Below, piece after piece: positions 1-8,916 of a DNA stretch of 24,100 nt. A program made the translations under genes and the position numbers. Source of the stretch: Spirogloea muscicola. Its lineage: Eukaryota; Streptophyta; Zygnematophyceae; Spirogloeales; Spirogloeaceae. Position 1 is the stretch's first letter. Every line of letters begins with the position of its first letter. The stretch is from the NCBI GenBank assembly GCA_009602725.1, contig WELB01000044.1:1-24100 (forward strand), read 5' to 3'. The notes beneath the pieces were generated by a model, which did no database searches, had not been told where the DNA came from, and saw only the letters and a program-made list of their open reading frames with translations.

Positions 1-428
1 TCATTTGAAACAACAAACAAAGGCCAAATTGGCCAAGTACAGAGGCAAGCACATCTGAAGACGTACTTCACCTTTTTCATGGGGTTCGGGGGTTGCGAGT
101 CAGCGGGGGCCAGAGATCCAGGCTACTTAATTAAGAAGCAAGCGCGGCCAGATTGACTGGTGGCTGCACCCGGAATTAATTAATCCCGGAAGAAGAGAAG
201 GCGCGCGGTGCGCCTGATGTGCAAGCGAGGCCAATTCAAGCCACTGTAGCCAATACATTGTTCAGGCATTGTCCCGGACGAGTCTTCCAAAAAGGGGGGC
301 GAGGGCTGTGAAAGGAATTGCTCGCCCATTGGAGAAAAGGGGGGCTGGGAAAGGCCAGCCCAAAAAGAGTGGACAAGGCGAGCCTAGGGCTGTGAATTTC
401 GAGTGAAGGAGGCGGTTGCTTCACAGGC
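1..428. other. Left margin, intergenic, repeat-bearing
   Basis: I see no convincing coding exon here. A 22-base block at 31-52 recurs inverted at 9367-9388 with one mismatch. From 141 onward the stretch carries modules of the dispersed repeat family annotated separately. TTAATTAA-type AT-rich motifs lie near 127-134 and 173-183. The promoter and 5' leader of the TrpG gene must lie in or next to this stretch, but I cannot point to a TATA box or another defined element. Confidence 0.6.
141..410 (+). repeat. Dispersed repeat family, copy 1
   Basis: The segment AGCGCGGCCAGATTGACTGG at 141-160, continuing to 166, recurs at 13193-13216 with a one-base gap. GGCGCGCGGTGCGC at about 200-213 recurs at 13372-13385 and in variant form at 9432, 12654 and, inverted, 9930. 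The segment at 352-378 containing GGCCAGCCCAAAAAGAGTGG recurs at 13222-13248, 20101-20130 and, weaker, 9650-9678. Module order is the same in several copies, which argues for one mobile or formerly mobile family of about 200-250 bp. I see no ORF, poly(A) tail or clear tRNA-type promoter in it. Confidence 0.65.
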
Positions 429-2593
429 ATGGCAGCCGCACCCGCGGCCGCCGCTGCTGCCGCCGCCGCCGCCGCTTGCTCCCGCCGTGCTGCTGCTTCG
501 GAGCCGTCAAGGCGACCCTACAGGTTGCCTGCTTCCGCGACGGCTGCATTCCGAGACCGACCGGCGGTTACTCGCACCAACACTTCTGCACGGGCTACTA
601 GTGCTGTCCGAGGTCGGGAAGCAGCGGCCATGACTCCGCTAGTGCTGTCCTTTGCGCCGGCTCGAGACCTTCACGCTGAGTAGCCGTCTCAGACCGCTAG
701 CGTGCGTGTCCTTGAGTCGCTAACTGCCATTCTAGCGCTTGGACAACCTTAAGTGGCCATCCTGCTGTGCCTGCAGCAGAGAGCTGCGTAGAGGCGGCCC
801 CTGATAATGGAGCCGGCATATCCGGACGCGTCGTCGTGATTGACAACTACGACAGCTTCACGTACAACCTCTGCCAGGTCTGCTTACATACTCATTGACT
901 TGCATCTTAAACAGGCTAATGTTGCCCCATCATGGCCACTGCATCTGCAGGTAGCCACATGAAGGGTCTCCAGTATGATTCTGTACTATAGATGGTCTAC
1001 GATTGAGAGTTTGACTTTTAGGGCTCAGGGCTCGGGGTTTAGGGGGTTCAGGGTTCAGGGTTTAGGGTTAAAGGATAATGGGCTCGGGGCTTGGCGAAAC
1101 GCAGGCGGGACTTCATGTACTTCCTCCTGATTATTGAGCACTGCATAATTTTCAAACCTGCAGTACTTGGGAGACCTTGGATGCGACTACATCGTGCACC
1201 GCAATGATGAGATTACTGTGGAGCAGCTTACTGAGTGGGTTCTGCATTCTAAGCTTGTCGTAAGAAGTTGGGAAGGATGAAGGCAACAGAATGCTGCTTT
1301 TCCATGACCATGAGGGCTTTTGAAGCTTTCAACAAGGAAAGATTTTACTGGCTATCGACGACATTGATGACATCTCACTCCTTGTCCATGCAGTCTGCGG
1401 CCAAGGGGCATCTTGATATCACCAGGCCCTGGTACACTCTCCCTGACCATTAGCGGCCCTTGACAGGATACCAGATTATATGGTGCTCAAGCGTGCAACC
1501 CATATTTCGACTTACTTATTGAAGAAGGTACCTAGCAAATTCTGAGTATTTGAGAGGAAGTCAATCAATCTGCAGGTTCGCCAGAGGACTCTGGCATATC
1601 TTTGGACACTGTGCTCAAGTTGGGGCCAGTAGTACCAGTCTTTGGAGTATGCATGGGCCTCCAGTGTATGGGACAGGCTTTTGGTGGTTAGTCTATCTAA
1701 CCTGACCTTCAAATTCATCCCATGTGTTTGAGCCAAAGACAGAAACAAGCTCTAGGAGGTTGGGGGTCTGTCGCTAAGACCTGGAGGAAGCCCCAGTGGG
1801 GTGGCAGTATCAGTAGGTGCAAGTAGCTCTTAGGCATGGCTCACTGGCGCTTCTGGCCATTTATGGTGCTGACAAATGCCAACACGAAGTGCAGGAAATA
1901 TTGTGCGAGCTCCTAATGGTGTCATGCACGGCAAGACCTCAAAGGTGTATCACAATCAGCATGGCGCGGATGACGGCCTGCTATCAGGTTTACCCAAGTA
2001 TATGCCCCAGGCTTTCATGACTATATGATTCTGCAAGCACATCCGCGCCAAGTATACCAAAGTTGCACAATTTCGTTGACAGTATTGTCTTTAATAATAC
2101 CAATGGCTTAGTGACTGCGTGTGCAGCAACTACTGACTGGCAATTGTGCACTCGGTTGACTGCAGCCCCTTTATAGCATGTCGATATCACAGCTTGGTGG
2201 TGGATCGTGAGAGCTTCCCAGACAATGAGCTGGAAATAACTGCCTGGACAGAAGACAACCTTATCATGGGCATCCGCCACAGGAAGCATCGCTACCTTGA
2301 GGTGCACACTCGCCTCTATAAGCACAAAGTGAAGATGAGGTATGAAGGTCTATGATGGTTAGATGAAGGGTAAGCATTTTTCAATAGATGCTTGGCCTCA
2401 GAATCATGTCCGATGTCAGAGTTGCTACTTCCTCAGTGACCCCGATGACCCTGCACAGGGAGTGCAGTTCCACCCCGAGAGCATCATCACCCAGAATGGG
2501 AAGAAGATAGTGGAGAATTTTGTGCATTCCCTGCAGCGCTTCGAGCAAGAGCTTCGCGAGGAAGGGGCCGTGGCCACACGGTTGCCAGCCTGA
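429..2593 (+). CDS. trpG: Anthranilate synthase beta subunit, glutamine amidotransferase, plastid-targeted
   Basis: The protein takes ammonia from glutamine and delivers it to the TrpE subunit for anthranilate, the first step of tryptophan synthesis, in the plastid. Phase-consistent exons are 429-612, 777-877, 1164-1234, 1394-1431, 1576-1686, 1895-1997, 2166-2301 and 2459-2593, giving about 292 residues. The class I amidotransferase signature is complete: [14 protein letters not shown], then [14 protein letters not shown], then the nucleophile Cys in VFGVCMGLQ, then the His and Glu of FHPES. MHGKTS and RYHSLV are also present. The first exon is rich in Ala, Arg and Ser with almost no acid, as in a transit peptide. 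Its 3' border is uncertain: a donor at about 523 paired with an acceptor at 779 also keeps frame. Exon 4 is only 38 bases. A TTTAGGG-like tract lies in the second intron. The family assignment is firm and the leader length is inferred. Confidence 0.93.
1014..1090 (+). repeat. Telomere-like (TTTAGGG) degenerate tract in a TrpG intron
   Basis: About 75 bases of degenerate plant-type telomere units, with variants such as GGGTTCAGGG, GGGTTTAGGG and GGGCTCGGGG. It lies wholly inside the intron between 877 and 1164. The G-rich strand is the coding strand of the gene. The second tract of this kind is at 8806-8916. Confidence 0.85.
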
Positions 2594-2637
2594 AATGCCG
2601 GCAGGGCTCTTGACAATCAGCAATGCAAACTACGGTT

Positions 2638-2642
2638 TGTAA
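2638..2642 (+). terminator. TGTAA polyadenylation signal of TrpG
   Basis: TGTAA lies 45 bases after the TrpG stop at 2593. TGTAA is the usual green-algal polyadenylation motif. A second TGTAA sits inside the downstream inverted repeat near 2774, and a third near 2800. Which one is used cannot be read from sequence. Confidence 0.5.
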
Positions 2643-2721
2643 CAGATGATTCCAGCGTGCTGTGCAAAAGCTTCGCAAGGAAGGGTGAATGGCAACACAA
2701 ATGCCAGCCTGATACTTACTA

Positions 2722-2735
2722 TTACACTGTTTACA
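2722..2735 (-). terminator. Candidate TGTAA polyadenylation signals of ADAT2
   Basis: TTACA occurs on the plus strand at 2722-2726 and 2731-2735, which is TGTAA on the minus strand, about 315 bases beyond the ADAT2 stop. If used, the ADAT2 3' UTR would run through the 2748-2790 inverted repeat and approach the TrpG 3' end. The five-base motif is weak evidence by itself. Confidence 0.3.
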
Positions 2736-2747
2736 GTCCCTGACAAT

Positions 2748-2795
2748 AGTCGTCACAACTTCGTGACGACTCTTGTAAGTTGTGACGACTCTTGT
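2748..2795. repeat. Perfect 14-bp inverted repeat plus overlapping direct repeat between convergent genes
   Basis: AGTCGTCACAACTT at 2748-2761 is the exact reverse complement of 2777-2790, with a 15-base loop, so transcript from either strand could form a strong hairpin. GTGACGACTCTTGT at 2763-2776 is also repeated directly at 2782-2795. The structure lies between the stops of the convergent genes TrpG (2593) and ADAT2 (3048). The rest of 2594-3047 holds no coding exon that I can support. Confidence 0.8.
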
Positions 2796-3047
2796 CAAGA
2801 CTTGTAATAGCCGGAGGGAGGTGTCCATGAGGTGTAGCAAGTAAAGCAGATGGTAATCATATTCTTTAGTCACAGGAACTTCGAAGTGTTGGGCTTATTA
2901 GATGTCAAGTCAACAGACCTCAGGCCTGTATTCATTTCTACGTCTTATTTTGTAAGGAGCAATGACGCCAATATGGGCGCCTCACGCAAGTACTCGACCC
3001 AAAGGAAATTGCTGTTTGGAGTGCCAGATGCCCAGCCAGCAGTGCTG

Positions 3048-4717
3048 TCACAATGGTCTGTGCGGTCTTGGGGCTGCATTGATAAGGGCAATGCCAGGGT
3101 TAGAGTTGCTGTTTGACGCTACGAATTCTGCTCTGAGGTGGCATAGCAGATTGCAAGTTCCATGTGAGAAGTGCATAAGGAGAACACTGGTAGTGGGAGG
3201 CCTAAGAATCTCTATTCTAAGTGTGTATGACTATACCATTTGGATTGCCGTGCTCATAGAAGCTCTGGAAGAGCTCAATGGCCTCATCCGCCAATATTCC
3301 ACCGGCGCACACTAGTGCGGGAGCTGTCGTGCCTAACGATATGTCGCGGGAATCAACTGGAGCACTGCAGTAAGACATTCGAGGGTTATTTCAGCAAATA
3401 TTCTGTGATGTCAAGTGCCATACAGTTTCTTGCCATGGTCACGTGACAAAGTTGTACCTTTTGCCGCATGGCCCACAGCCGGCTATGTTCAAGGGCAGTA
3501 CAGCCCCACAGCCTCCAAAACGATAATTTGCGCACCCAAAATACACCTTGCGCAAGCCTGCCTCAATTCACTGATGACGAGTCATGCCTACGTTCCTGCA
3601 CGATGAGGACAGCATGCAAGCATGAGCTATTCTGACGTACTCTCTCCCTGTGACTTGTCAGGAGTTGCCACAGCACTATTGTCAAGCTGCACTTGAATAT
3701 ACTGAGGACAGCTTGCCAGCGTACAGTCTGCTCAGAATTCTTCTATGAAGTAGGATGTCCTGTCTTGCACACAGCGTAAACGTGTCTCACCAAGTATTGA
3801 CAAGGCAGCCGAGCACATGATGCAAGGCTCGCAGGTTACGTAGAGCTCGCTATCTCGCAGCAAGGCGGCCAGGTCCTCTTGGCGACTGGCTCCAGATGTG
3901 CGCCACTGCTTCAGAAGATCATCAAACGCCTCCATCTCGGCGTGCCTTGTTGCCTGTGACAATGGACAGCCAGGCTGACAGCTGGAAAGATTTGCAGACT
4001 GATCTTGGCGGGGACTCACTGCATGGGCTGCAGGCCGCGAATGCCGTCCACTCGTTAGTATGCATCCTCTCCCACACGAAGCTGCTCAAGTGCAGGGCAA
4101 TCAGAACAATACATTGCGCGTCTCATTGGTGCGGTTGCTGCCTCGCCCAATGACCTCGTCATGGTGCACAATCACGCAACTGGGAAAGCACACAGCATTG
4201 ACCAAACACCGTCACACAAGGTTGTCAAAGTGTCGCAGGTACGACGATACGTGACCGTCTGCGTCTGCACAAGCAGCTCTAGGCGAGCTTCTGAGGCCGT
4301 CTGCCGATGCTGAGGCGAGGTCAGAAGACCGCTGCAGAAGGTGATACGCAGCGGCTCACCCGACCGGAACTTCGGCCCTCGCGAGCGCGGCGCGGGACTG
4401 CATGGCACGCGGGCGCAGGGCTTATCGCGAACTTAGATGGGCACATGTCAGCCACCCTGTTGGCAACTCGATGCCGATGCCGAGCGTGAAGCCTGCCATA
4501 AGGCCGGTCGCTGATACCCGCGCAATTCAGGGACATCGGCGAGCGCAGACGGGAGCGGCGGCGGCGGCGGCGGCGGCGGCGGCTGCGGCGGCGGTAATGG
4601 CGAGATGGGGCGTACCTCGTCCAAGGCCATGCGCATGAACTTCAGCGTCCGCGCGTCAGCGTCCGCGCCGTGGCGCGGTCCTTCCGAGGGCACTGGGCAC
4701 TGCGGCGCGGGTGCCAT
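3048..4717 (-). CDS. ADAT2: tRNA-specific adenosine deaminase catalytic subunit (ADAT2/TAD2)
   Basis: With ADAT3, this subunit converts adenosine to inosine at wobble position 34 of tRNAs. Reading the minus strand, phase-consistent exons are 4717-4616, 4397-4360, 4179-4113, 3953-3791, 3557-3458, 3364-3237 and 3073-3048, for about 207 residues, the usual length. The start of the fold reads [21 protein letters not shown] and [12 protein letters not shown]. The zinc site and catalytic Glu are in [14 protein letters not shown], and the two zinc Cys are in [16 protein letters not shown]. Then come [13 protein letters not shown] and the family's C-terminal [11 protein letters not shown], close to plant TAD2. 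The last coding exon is only 26 bases. The start at 4717 is the first in-frame ATG; a later ATG at 4636 is possible but would remove conserved helix residues. It is convergent with TrpG and divergent from the RPN11 exon. Confidence 0.93.
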
Positions 4718-4719
4718 GG
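4714..4719. promoter_or_regulatory. CCATGG palindrome that could hold both divergent start codons
   Basis: The palindrome provides the ADAT2 ATG on the minus strand (4717-4715) and an ATG on the plus strand (4716-4718) that opens an alanine run leading towards the RPN11 exon. With this sequence the plus-strand ATG is not in the RPN11 frame; a one- or two-base change in the GGC tract at about 4728-4762 would connect them. Flanking GGC tracts (about 4556-4594 and 4728-4762) make sequencing errors likely here. Confidence 0.4.
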
Positions 4720-4727
4720 CTCCGCTT

Positions 4728-4761
<34 letters not shown>

Positions 4762-4844
4762 GCCGCAGCTGGACGCGCCGCTGGTGGACACGAGCGAGCA
4801 GGTGTACATCTCCTCGCTCGCGCTCCTCAAGATGCTCAAGCACG
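4716..4844 (+). pseudogene. RPN11: Orphan first exon of 26S proteasome deubiquitinase RPN11/PSMD14
   Basis: RPN11 is the JAMM metalloprotease of the proteasome lid that removes ubiquitin chains. Only its N-terminus is visible: after a glycine/alanine run, residues [20 protein letters not shown] match the family's nearly invariant start. The exon ends in phase 1 at a good donor (gtaaga at 4845), as expected before the RAGVPMEVMGLMLGEF segment. That segment, the JAMM motif and the remaining 250 or so residues are absent from the window. The motif frame has no ATG after an upstream TAA at 4595; the nearby ATG at 4716 is in another frame, separated by a GGC microsatellite. I read this as a real exon whose remainder is lost at the scaffold join at 4924, not as a proven pseudogene; an upstream exon or an indel would supply the start. 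Confidence 0.7.
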
Positions 4845-4866
4845 GTAAGACCTCCCCGTGGCGGAC

Positions 4867-6458
4867 ATGACGCGCGGGTTCGACTCCAACATGCGCCGCA
4901 TCCGCTCGCCTGTTGTTCGGTTCNAGGCGGAGATTGCGGCGGCGTCGGCGCGGCTGGCCGCCGGGCCGGGCCTGGCCGGCAACCTCGTCGACGCCGAGGT
5001 CTCTCGCGGCCCCCCCCTCCTGCGCCGCGCCCGGTCTGGCGCAGCGCCTCCGCCCTCGAAGGCGGCCATGCCCTCGCCGCCGACGCCTGCGCTCTGCACA
5101 TGGACTCCCAGCTCGGCTTCTCCTTGCCACAGGGGCATGAGCTCAGGCTGCCGGCGTGCCTGCTGACGAGGATGCCTCTTGACGGCGCGCTGTGGCGCTG
5201 CGCTTGGCAGGGCTTCCCTCGCGCCGACGTCAACATCGTCGCCGTGCGCGCGGACCGCCACCGCTTGGCAGGTGGGCGTGCTGCCGCCGCCCTCGGTGTG
5301 CCCGCCCCCACGGCTTTGGTTTTGGTGGGCTGCCTGCGCCGTCCACGGCGAGCCAGCAGCGAGCCTGAGGCCCGTGCCGCGCTCGCCTCCCTGCAGTGCT
5401 GCACACCGACCACAAGGCGCTGACCGCGCGGATCGAGCAATACCTGCAGGAGCTGCACGCTTCCGCGCCGCGCTCGGCGGTGGCTGACACAGAGAGGGCC
5501 AGAGGTTTGGTTCTCGCGCACGAGGATCAAAGCTCAGGAAGCAGATCCAGACTTGGGGTCCAGGATTTACATTGGGCATTCCTTGTTTCTATGTCACGGG
5601 TCAGCGTCGATATTATGTAGCCAGCAGGGCAACCGTCAATCAAAGACTCACAGCACTGCAACTAAGATGCTGGTGCAGAGCTGCAACACACCATAGCTTC
5701 TTGCTTCCTCTGATGTTGCTTGACTGTGCCGGCGCAGCTATTCCAGCAACTCAAACAACACAGCGAAGTGTGGAGCGTCCGGCGGAGGCCGCCACGAATA
5801 GCTCAGTCGCCTCCTCAGCTGATTCAGCCACGGCCTACCGTGCCCCCGTGAGGCAGCAGCAAGCTGCATCGGGGGATGGGCGGGCCATGGTGGAAGATGA
5901 GCAAGGAAAGGGGCGTGGGATCGGCCGGCAACCATTTGCTGTGATCGACGATGTGACCGCTGGATCTCCTGGCCAATGTGATGGCCTGATGCTGGGAGAT
6001 CAGATGGTCGCATTTGGCGACATCGTCGCTGGGCCTGACTGCATACCAAGCGTGGCGAGGGAACTACAGGTGTGGTGAAGCTTAGGGAGGCATTTCGTAA
6101 CACTTCACTTCATGGCACCCGTGTGCTACACTCGCCACGCAACTTCTGATGTCAAATCTATCTCACGTGGTCACAATGACTTTTAAGTGGGATTAATAAG
6201 GGGTCTGCCTTTGTTGCTCGCAGAGATGTGAGGATCAGCTGGTGCAGGTCGTTGTCCTGCGAAGGGGAGAGCTGACACAGCTGCAGGTGACGCCAAGGAG
6301 GTGGGCTGGACGAGGCCTCCTTGGGTAAACACTGCAACTTCACTTTGCTCCTTGTGGAAGGAAGCCACACTATCAATGGTGTCCTGATTTGGCAAATTAT
6401 CCTATTCATGCTGACCTCCTTCTTTGCAAGTGGCAGGTGTCACCTGCAGGTCCTATGA
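4867..6458 (+). CDS. PSMD9: 26S proteasome assembly chaperone PSMD9/Nas2 (PDZ protein)
   Basis: PSMD9/Nas2 escorts an ATPase subunit during assembly of the proteasome base in the cytosol and nucleus. Phase-consistent exons are 4867-4998, 5211-5271, 5397-5504, 5738-6069, 6224-6324 and 6437-6458, about 251 residues (human about 223). The N-terminal helical domain reads [37 protein letters not shown] and [20 protein letters not shown]. After a low-complexity linker the PDZ domain reads [20 protein letters not shown] and [19 protein letters not shown], and the protein ends GRGLLGCHLQVL. The last exon has 22 coding bases; without it, translation would stop at a TAA after GLLG. The first 19 residues lie left of the n at 4924 and do not resemble the family, so the true N-terminus may be on missing sequence. 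It is convergent with the Sel1-repeat gene. Confidence 0.92.
4924..4924. other. Single ambiguous base, probable scaffold join
   Basis: One n separates the orphan RPN11 exon and the beginning of its intron from the coding region of PSMD9. Some scaffolders write one lower-case n where two contigs are thought to overlap but no overlap is found. Sequence loss or misjoining here would explain why RPN11 ends after one exon. A second single n is at 13991. Confidence 0.6.
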
Positions 6459-6573
6459 CTTGGAGACCTTGGGAATGGTGGGCTAGCTTGTTTTGCCTAA
6501 ATGGTAGCCTTTAATACTCAATCCAGCTGGCAAAAGCAGGTGTTGGTGATGAAAAGGCCATTAATAAAACTTG

Positions 6574-6578
6574 TGTAA
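6574..6578 (+). terminator. TGTAA polyadenylation signal of PSMD9
   Basis: TGTAA lies 116 bases after the PSMD9 stop. The rest of 6459-6714 holds no exon. A small inverted repeat, TTGGTCAA at 6598-6605 and TTGACCAA at 6620-6627, follows in the gap before the convergent Sel1-repeat gene. Confidence 0.5.
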
Positions 6579-6714
6579 ACACTCTCACCTCCAAACGTTG
6601 GTCAAGGTTGATGGTTTGGTTGACCAAGTCAATGCATCGACCGTAACCTTGATACCCTGCCAGGTTGCCTATGCAACCAGTATACTATTCATCTAAGTCA
6701 AAGCTCCTGCAGAG

Positions 6715-8803
6715 TCAGGAGCTTCTCAAATGGTCGCTGCGCTCTAACCACAGCGTTGCTAGCTCATCCCCTTGTGCTGCAGCAGCCTTAAATGCATCTC
6801 TCGCGGCTGCTTTTTCGTTGTCAGTCAACTCATCTGAGTGACTCCCGGACGCTGTATTCGATCCTTGTCTGAGAGTCGTTGACAAGCCTGTGACAATCAA
6901 CAAGAGGTCCCTGTCATGCGGATGCTGTCATCAGGCCACCTCTGGTGCCCATGCCTAGGTCACAGTTTGTGACTGAAGTGACTCATGAGCTTGTCTTCTA
7001 GCTTGCCTGGATCAGTATCTTTGGCCATGTATATGATTCAATTGCAAGTGCTTTTGTCAGTAGTGCAGTACTCACCGTTGGCTATAAGAGCGCCATACAA
7101 CGTTGCCGAGGCTGCATGACCCTGTCACAGACACCACAGAATCAGTGTCATCTGCAAGATGAGGATGAGGGCGCCCAAGCCTGCCTCATGTAGCTGTTTT
7201 TGTCAGCATAGAAATGTGTCAACGAGATGCAATACTTGCACTTCTTGAGCAAAGGCAACTGTGCTCTTAGTGCAAAGCAAGGGTTGCGCTTGTACCCTCT
7301 TAGCTGCAATGCTTAGGTACATTTCTGCGGATGCCACATCACGAGGTATGCCGTTGCCAGTGAATAGAGCAGCTGCTAACAGGAACAAGGCATCTGCATG
7401 CCCCTTCTCGACACCCGAACAGGGTAATCCAGGGTCAATCCTATGAACACGGTCACGATTCAGCTGCATGTATCAAGTTGACACGTGATCCCTTGCGAGC
7501 ATAAATATTTGAACAAAGAGCAGCTGCATGCAAGAGGTTCAGGTCCTGCACATACCTCCTGGGCAGCAGCTTTCAGGTACTGGAAGCTTGTCGCCTGTAG
7601 ATCTCTGCTGCCAGACCTCAAGGCCTGCGTATATGAAGCAAAGGCATTCCCACTAGCTGCCTTAACGTGTATGTTAGAAAGGTCTGACTTCAGACCCTCT
7701 CCGCAATCACTGTGATTGCAAGGCTAGATGGTGAACTCTAGGGAAGGTCTTCACCTGTTCCCTATAATGCATTCCACAGTCAAATTGCGCAAGGCTGTCG
7801 CCCAACTCAGCTGCTCTCTTCAAAAGCACCTCCCCCCTGCTCGAGTTCGTCAAGATATGACCTTCAGCTGGCAAGACGACCGTGCTCGTGGACTTGGGTA
7901 GCAGCTACCCTGAGTGTGCGGCACATGGTCAAGGTAGATTTGCACCAAGCATCAACCATGCATCCAACATCAATATCGAAAAGAGAATAAAAGAGAGACA
8001 AATGGTGCTCAGGTTGAAACAAACGAGCGAGGATCGCTCAAATGTGGTGCAAGAAGAAGACGTATGCTTGGTGCCAAGAAGTGCTGGTTCAGGAAGGGGA
8101 GGTTGTGGGAACAGACATGGCGACAGAGAAGCGGGAGTCGGAGGCAAAGTCAAAGTGAAGGTGGGCAAGCTGGCGCATGGCAGCCGTAGTGCTGCTGTCC
8201 AGTGCCAAGGCGAGCTCAAAGGCCTCCTTCGCTTGCTGCTCCAGTTGCACAATTGGCTCCAAAGGCTGTCAGTCGCATACCTAAGTGCCATAAGGTATAT
8301 TCCTGAATTGGAATGGACAGCTAAACTGTTGGTCACAAGAAGTGCAGCAGGCCTTGCGGCAAGAAACGCACCCGCAGAGCGTGGAACACGCGAGGGTCCG
8401 TTGGGTTCATGGCGCGGGCCATGTCTGCATGCTTGCAGCCCTTGGCCACAGCTACTTTATGCTGTGCAGGAAGCTCCTCTGGGCATCCTGCGGCCTCCGG
8501 CGGGCCCTCGACCCGAGAGGCCTGATTGCAGGGTAAGGAAGGAGCACAAAGTCAGTTAGCCGGCGCCCCAAGGCCTCCCCGAGCTCCATGGGTACATGGT
8601 GCTGGCAGGAGCAGCTCTGCAATGACGCCTTGCCAGCTGCTCTGAGTGGGGCATGGCAGGTCGTCGCGCCACAGAGGATGGAGGGCGGTCACGCTCACGT
8701 CAGGCGATGAGCTGCAGCGCCGGCAGGTGGCGTCGAGTCCGGGCGCAGCTGTGCGCAGGGCCCGTGCGAGAGCTGCGGCAGTCGCAGCACTTCTCCGCAG
8801 CAT
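6715..8803 (-). CDS. Sel1-repeat (TPR-like) protein, possibly mitochondrial
   Basis: Sel1-like repeats are paired helices that scaffold protein complexes. Minus-strand exons that I support are 8803-8627 (border uncertain), 8521-8372, from 8265 (end unclear, near 8110), 7867-7755, 7696-7556 (acceptor uncertain), 7403-7296, 7121-7076 and 6887-6715. Repeat-like segments include VLLKRAAELGDSLAQFDCGM, then HADALFLLAAALFTGNGIPR followed by SAEMYLSIAAKR, GHAASATLYGALIANG, and a C-terminal DAFKAAAAQGDELATLWLE. The start MLRRSAATAAALARALRTAA is Arg/Ala-rich without acid, which suggests a mitochondrial presequence; this is inference. The joint between the third and fourth exons does not keep phase as I read it, so an exon may be missing there. 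No specific orthologue recognised. The upstream side of its ATG is the telomere-like tract. Confidence 0.72.
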
Positions 8804-8805
8804 CC

Positions 8806-8916
8806 TGAACCCCAGACCCCTGATTTTGAACCCTTAACCGTAGACCCCTACACCCTAGACCCCCGAACCCTAAACCCTAAACCCTTGGACCCCAAAATCC
8901 TAACCTAACCCCTCAA
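8806..8916 (-). repeat. Telomere-like (CCCTAAA on plus) tract just upstream of the Sel1-gene ATG
   Basis: About 110 bases of degenerate CCCTAAA units, including two perfect consecutive copies near 8868-8884, directly precede the start codon at 8803. On the coding strand of the gene it reads TTTAGGG. Short units of this kind (telo-boxes) occur in plant promoters and 5' leaders; this tract is longer and more degenerate, so it may equally be an old interstitial telomere insertion. Confidence 0.85.

Noticed and set aside
4448-5579. Long minus-strand open frames of up to 360 residues across the ADAT2/RPN11/PSMD9 region
   Set aside because: They arise from GC-rich triplet composition, run across intron and opposite-strand exon sequence, and are Arg/Pro/Ala-rich without family motifs. 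Only the short ADAT2 piece in them is real.
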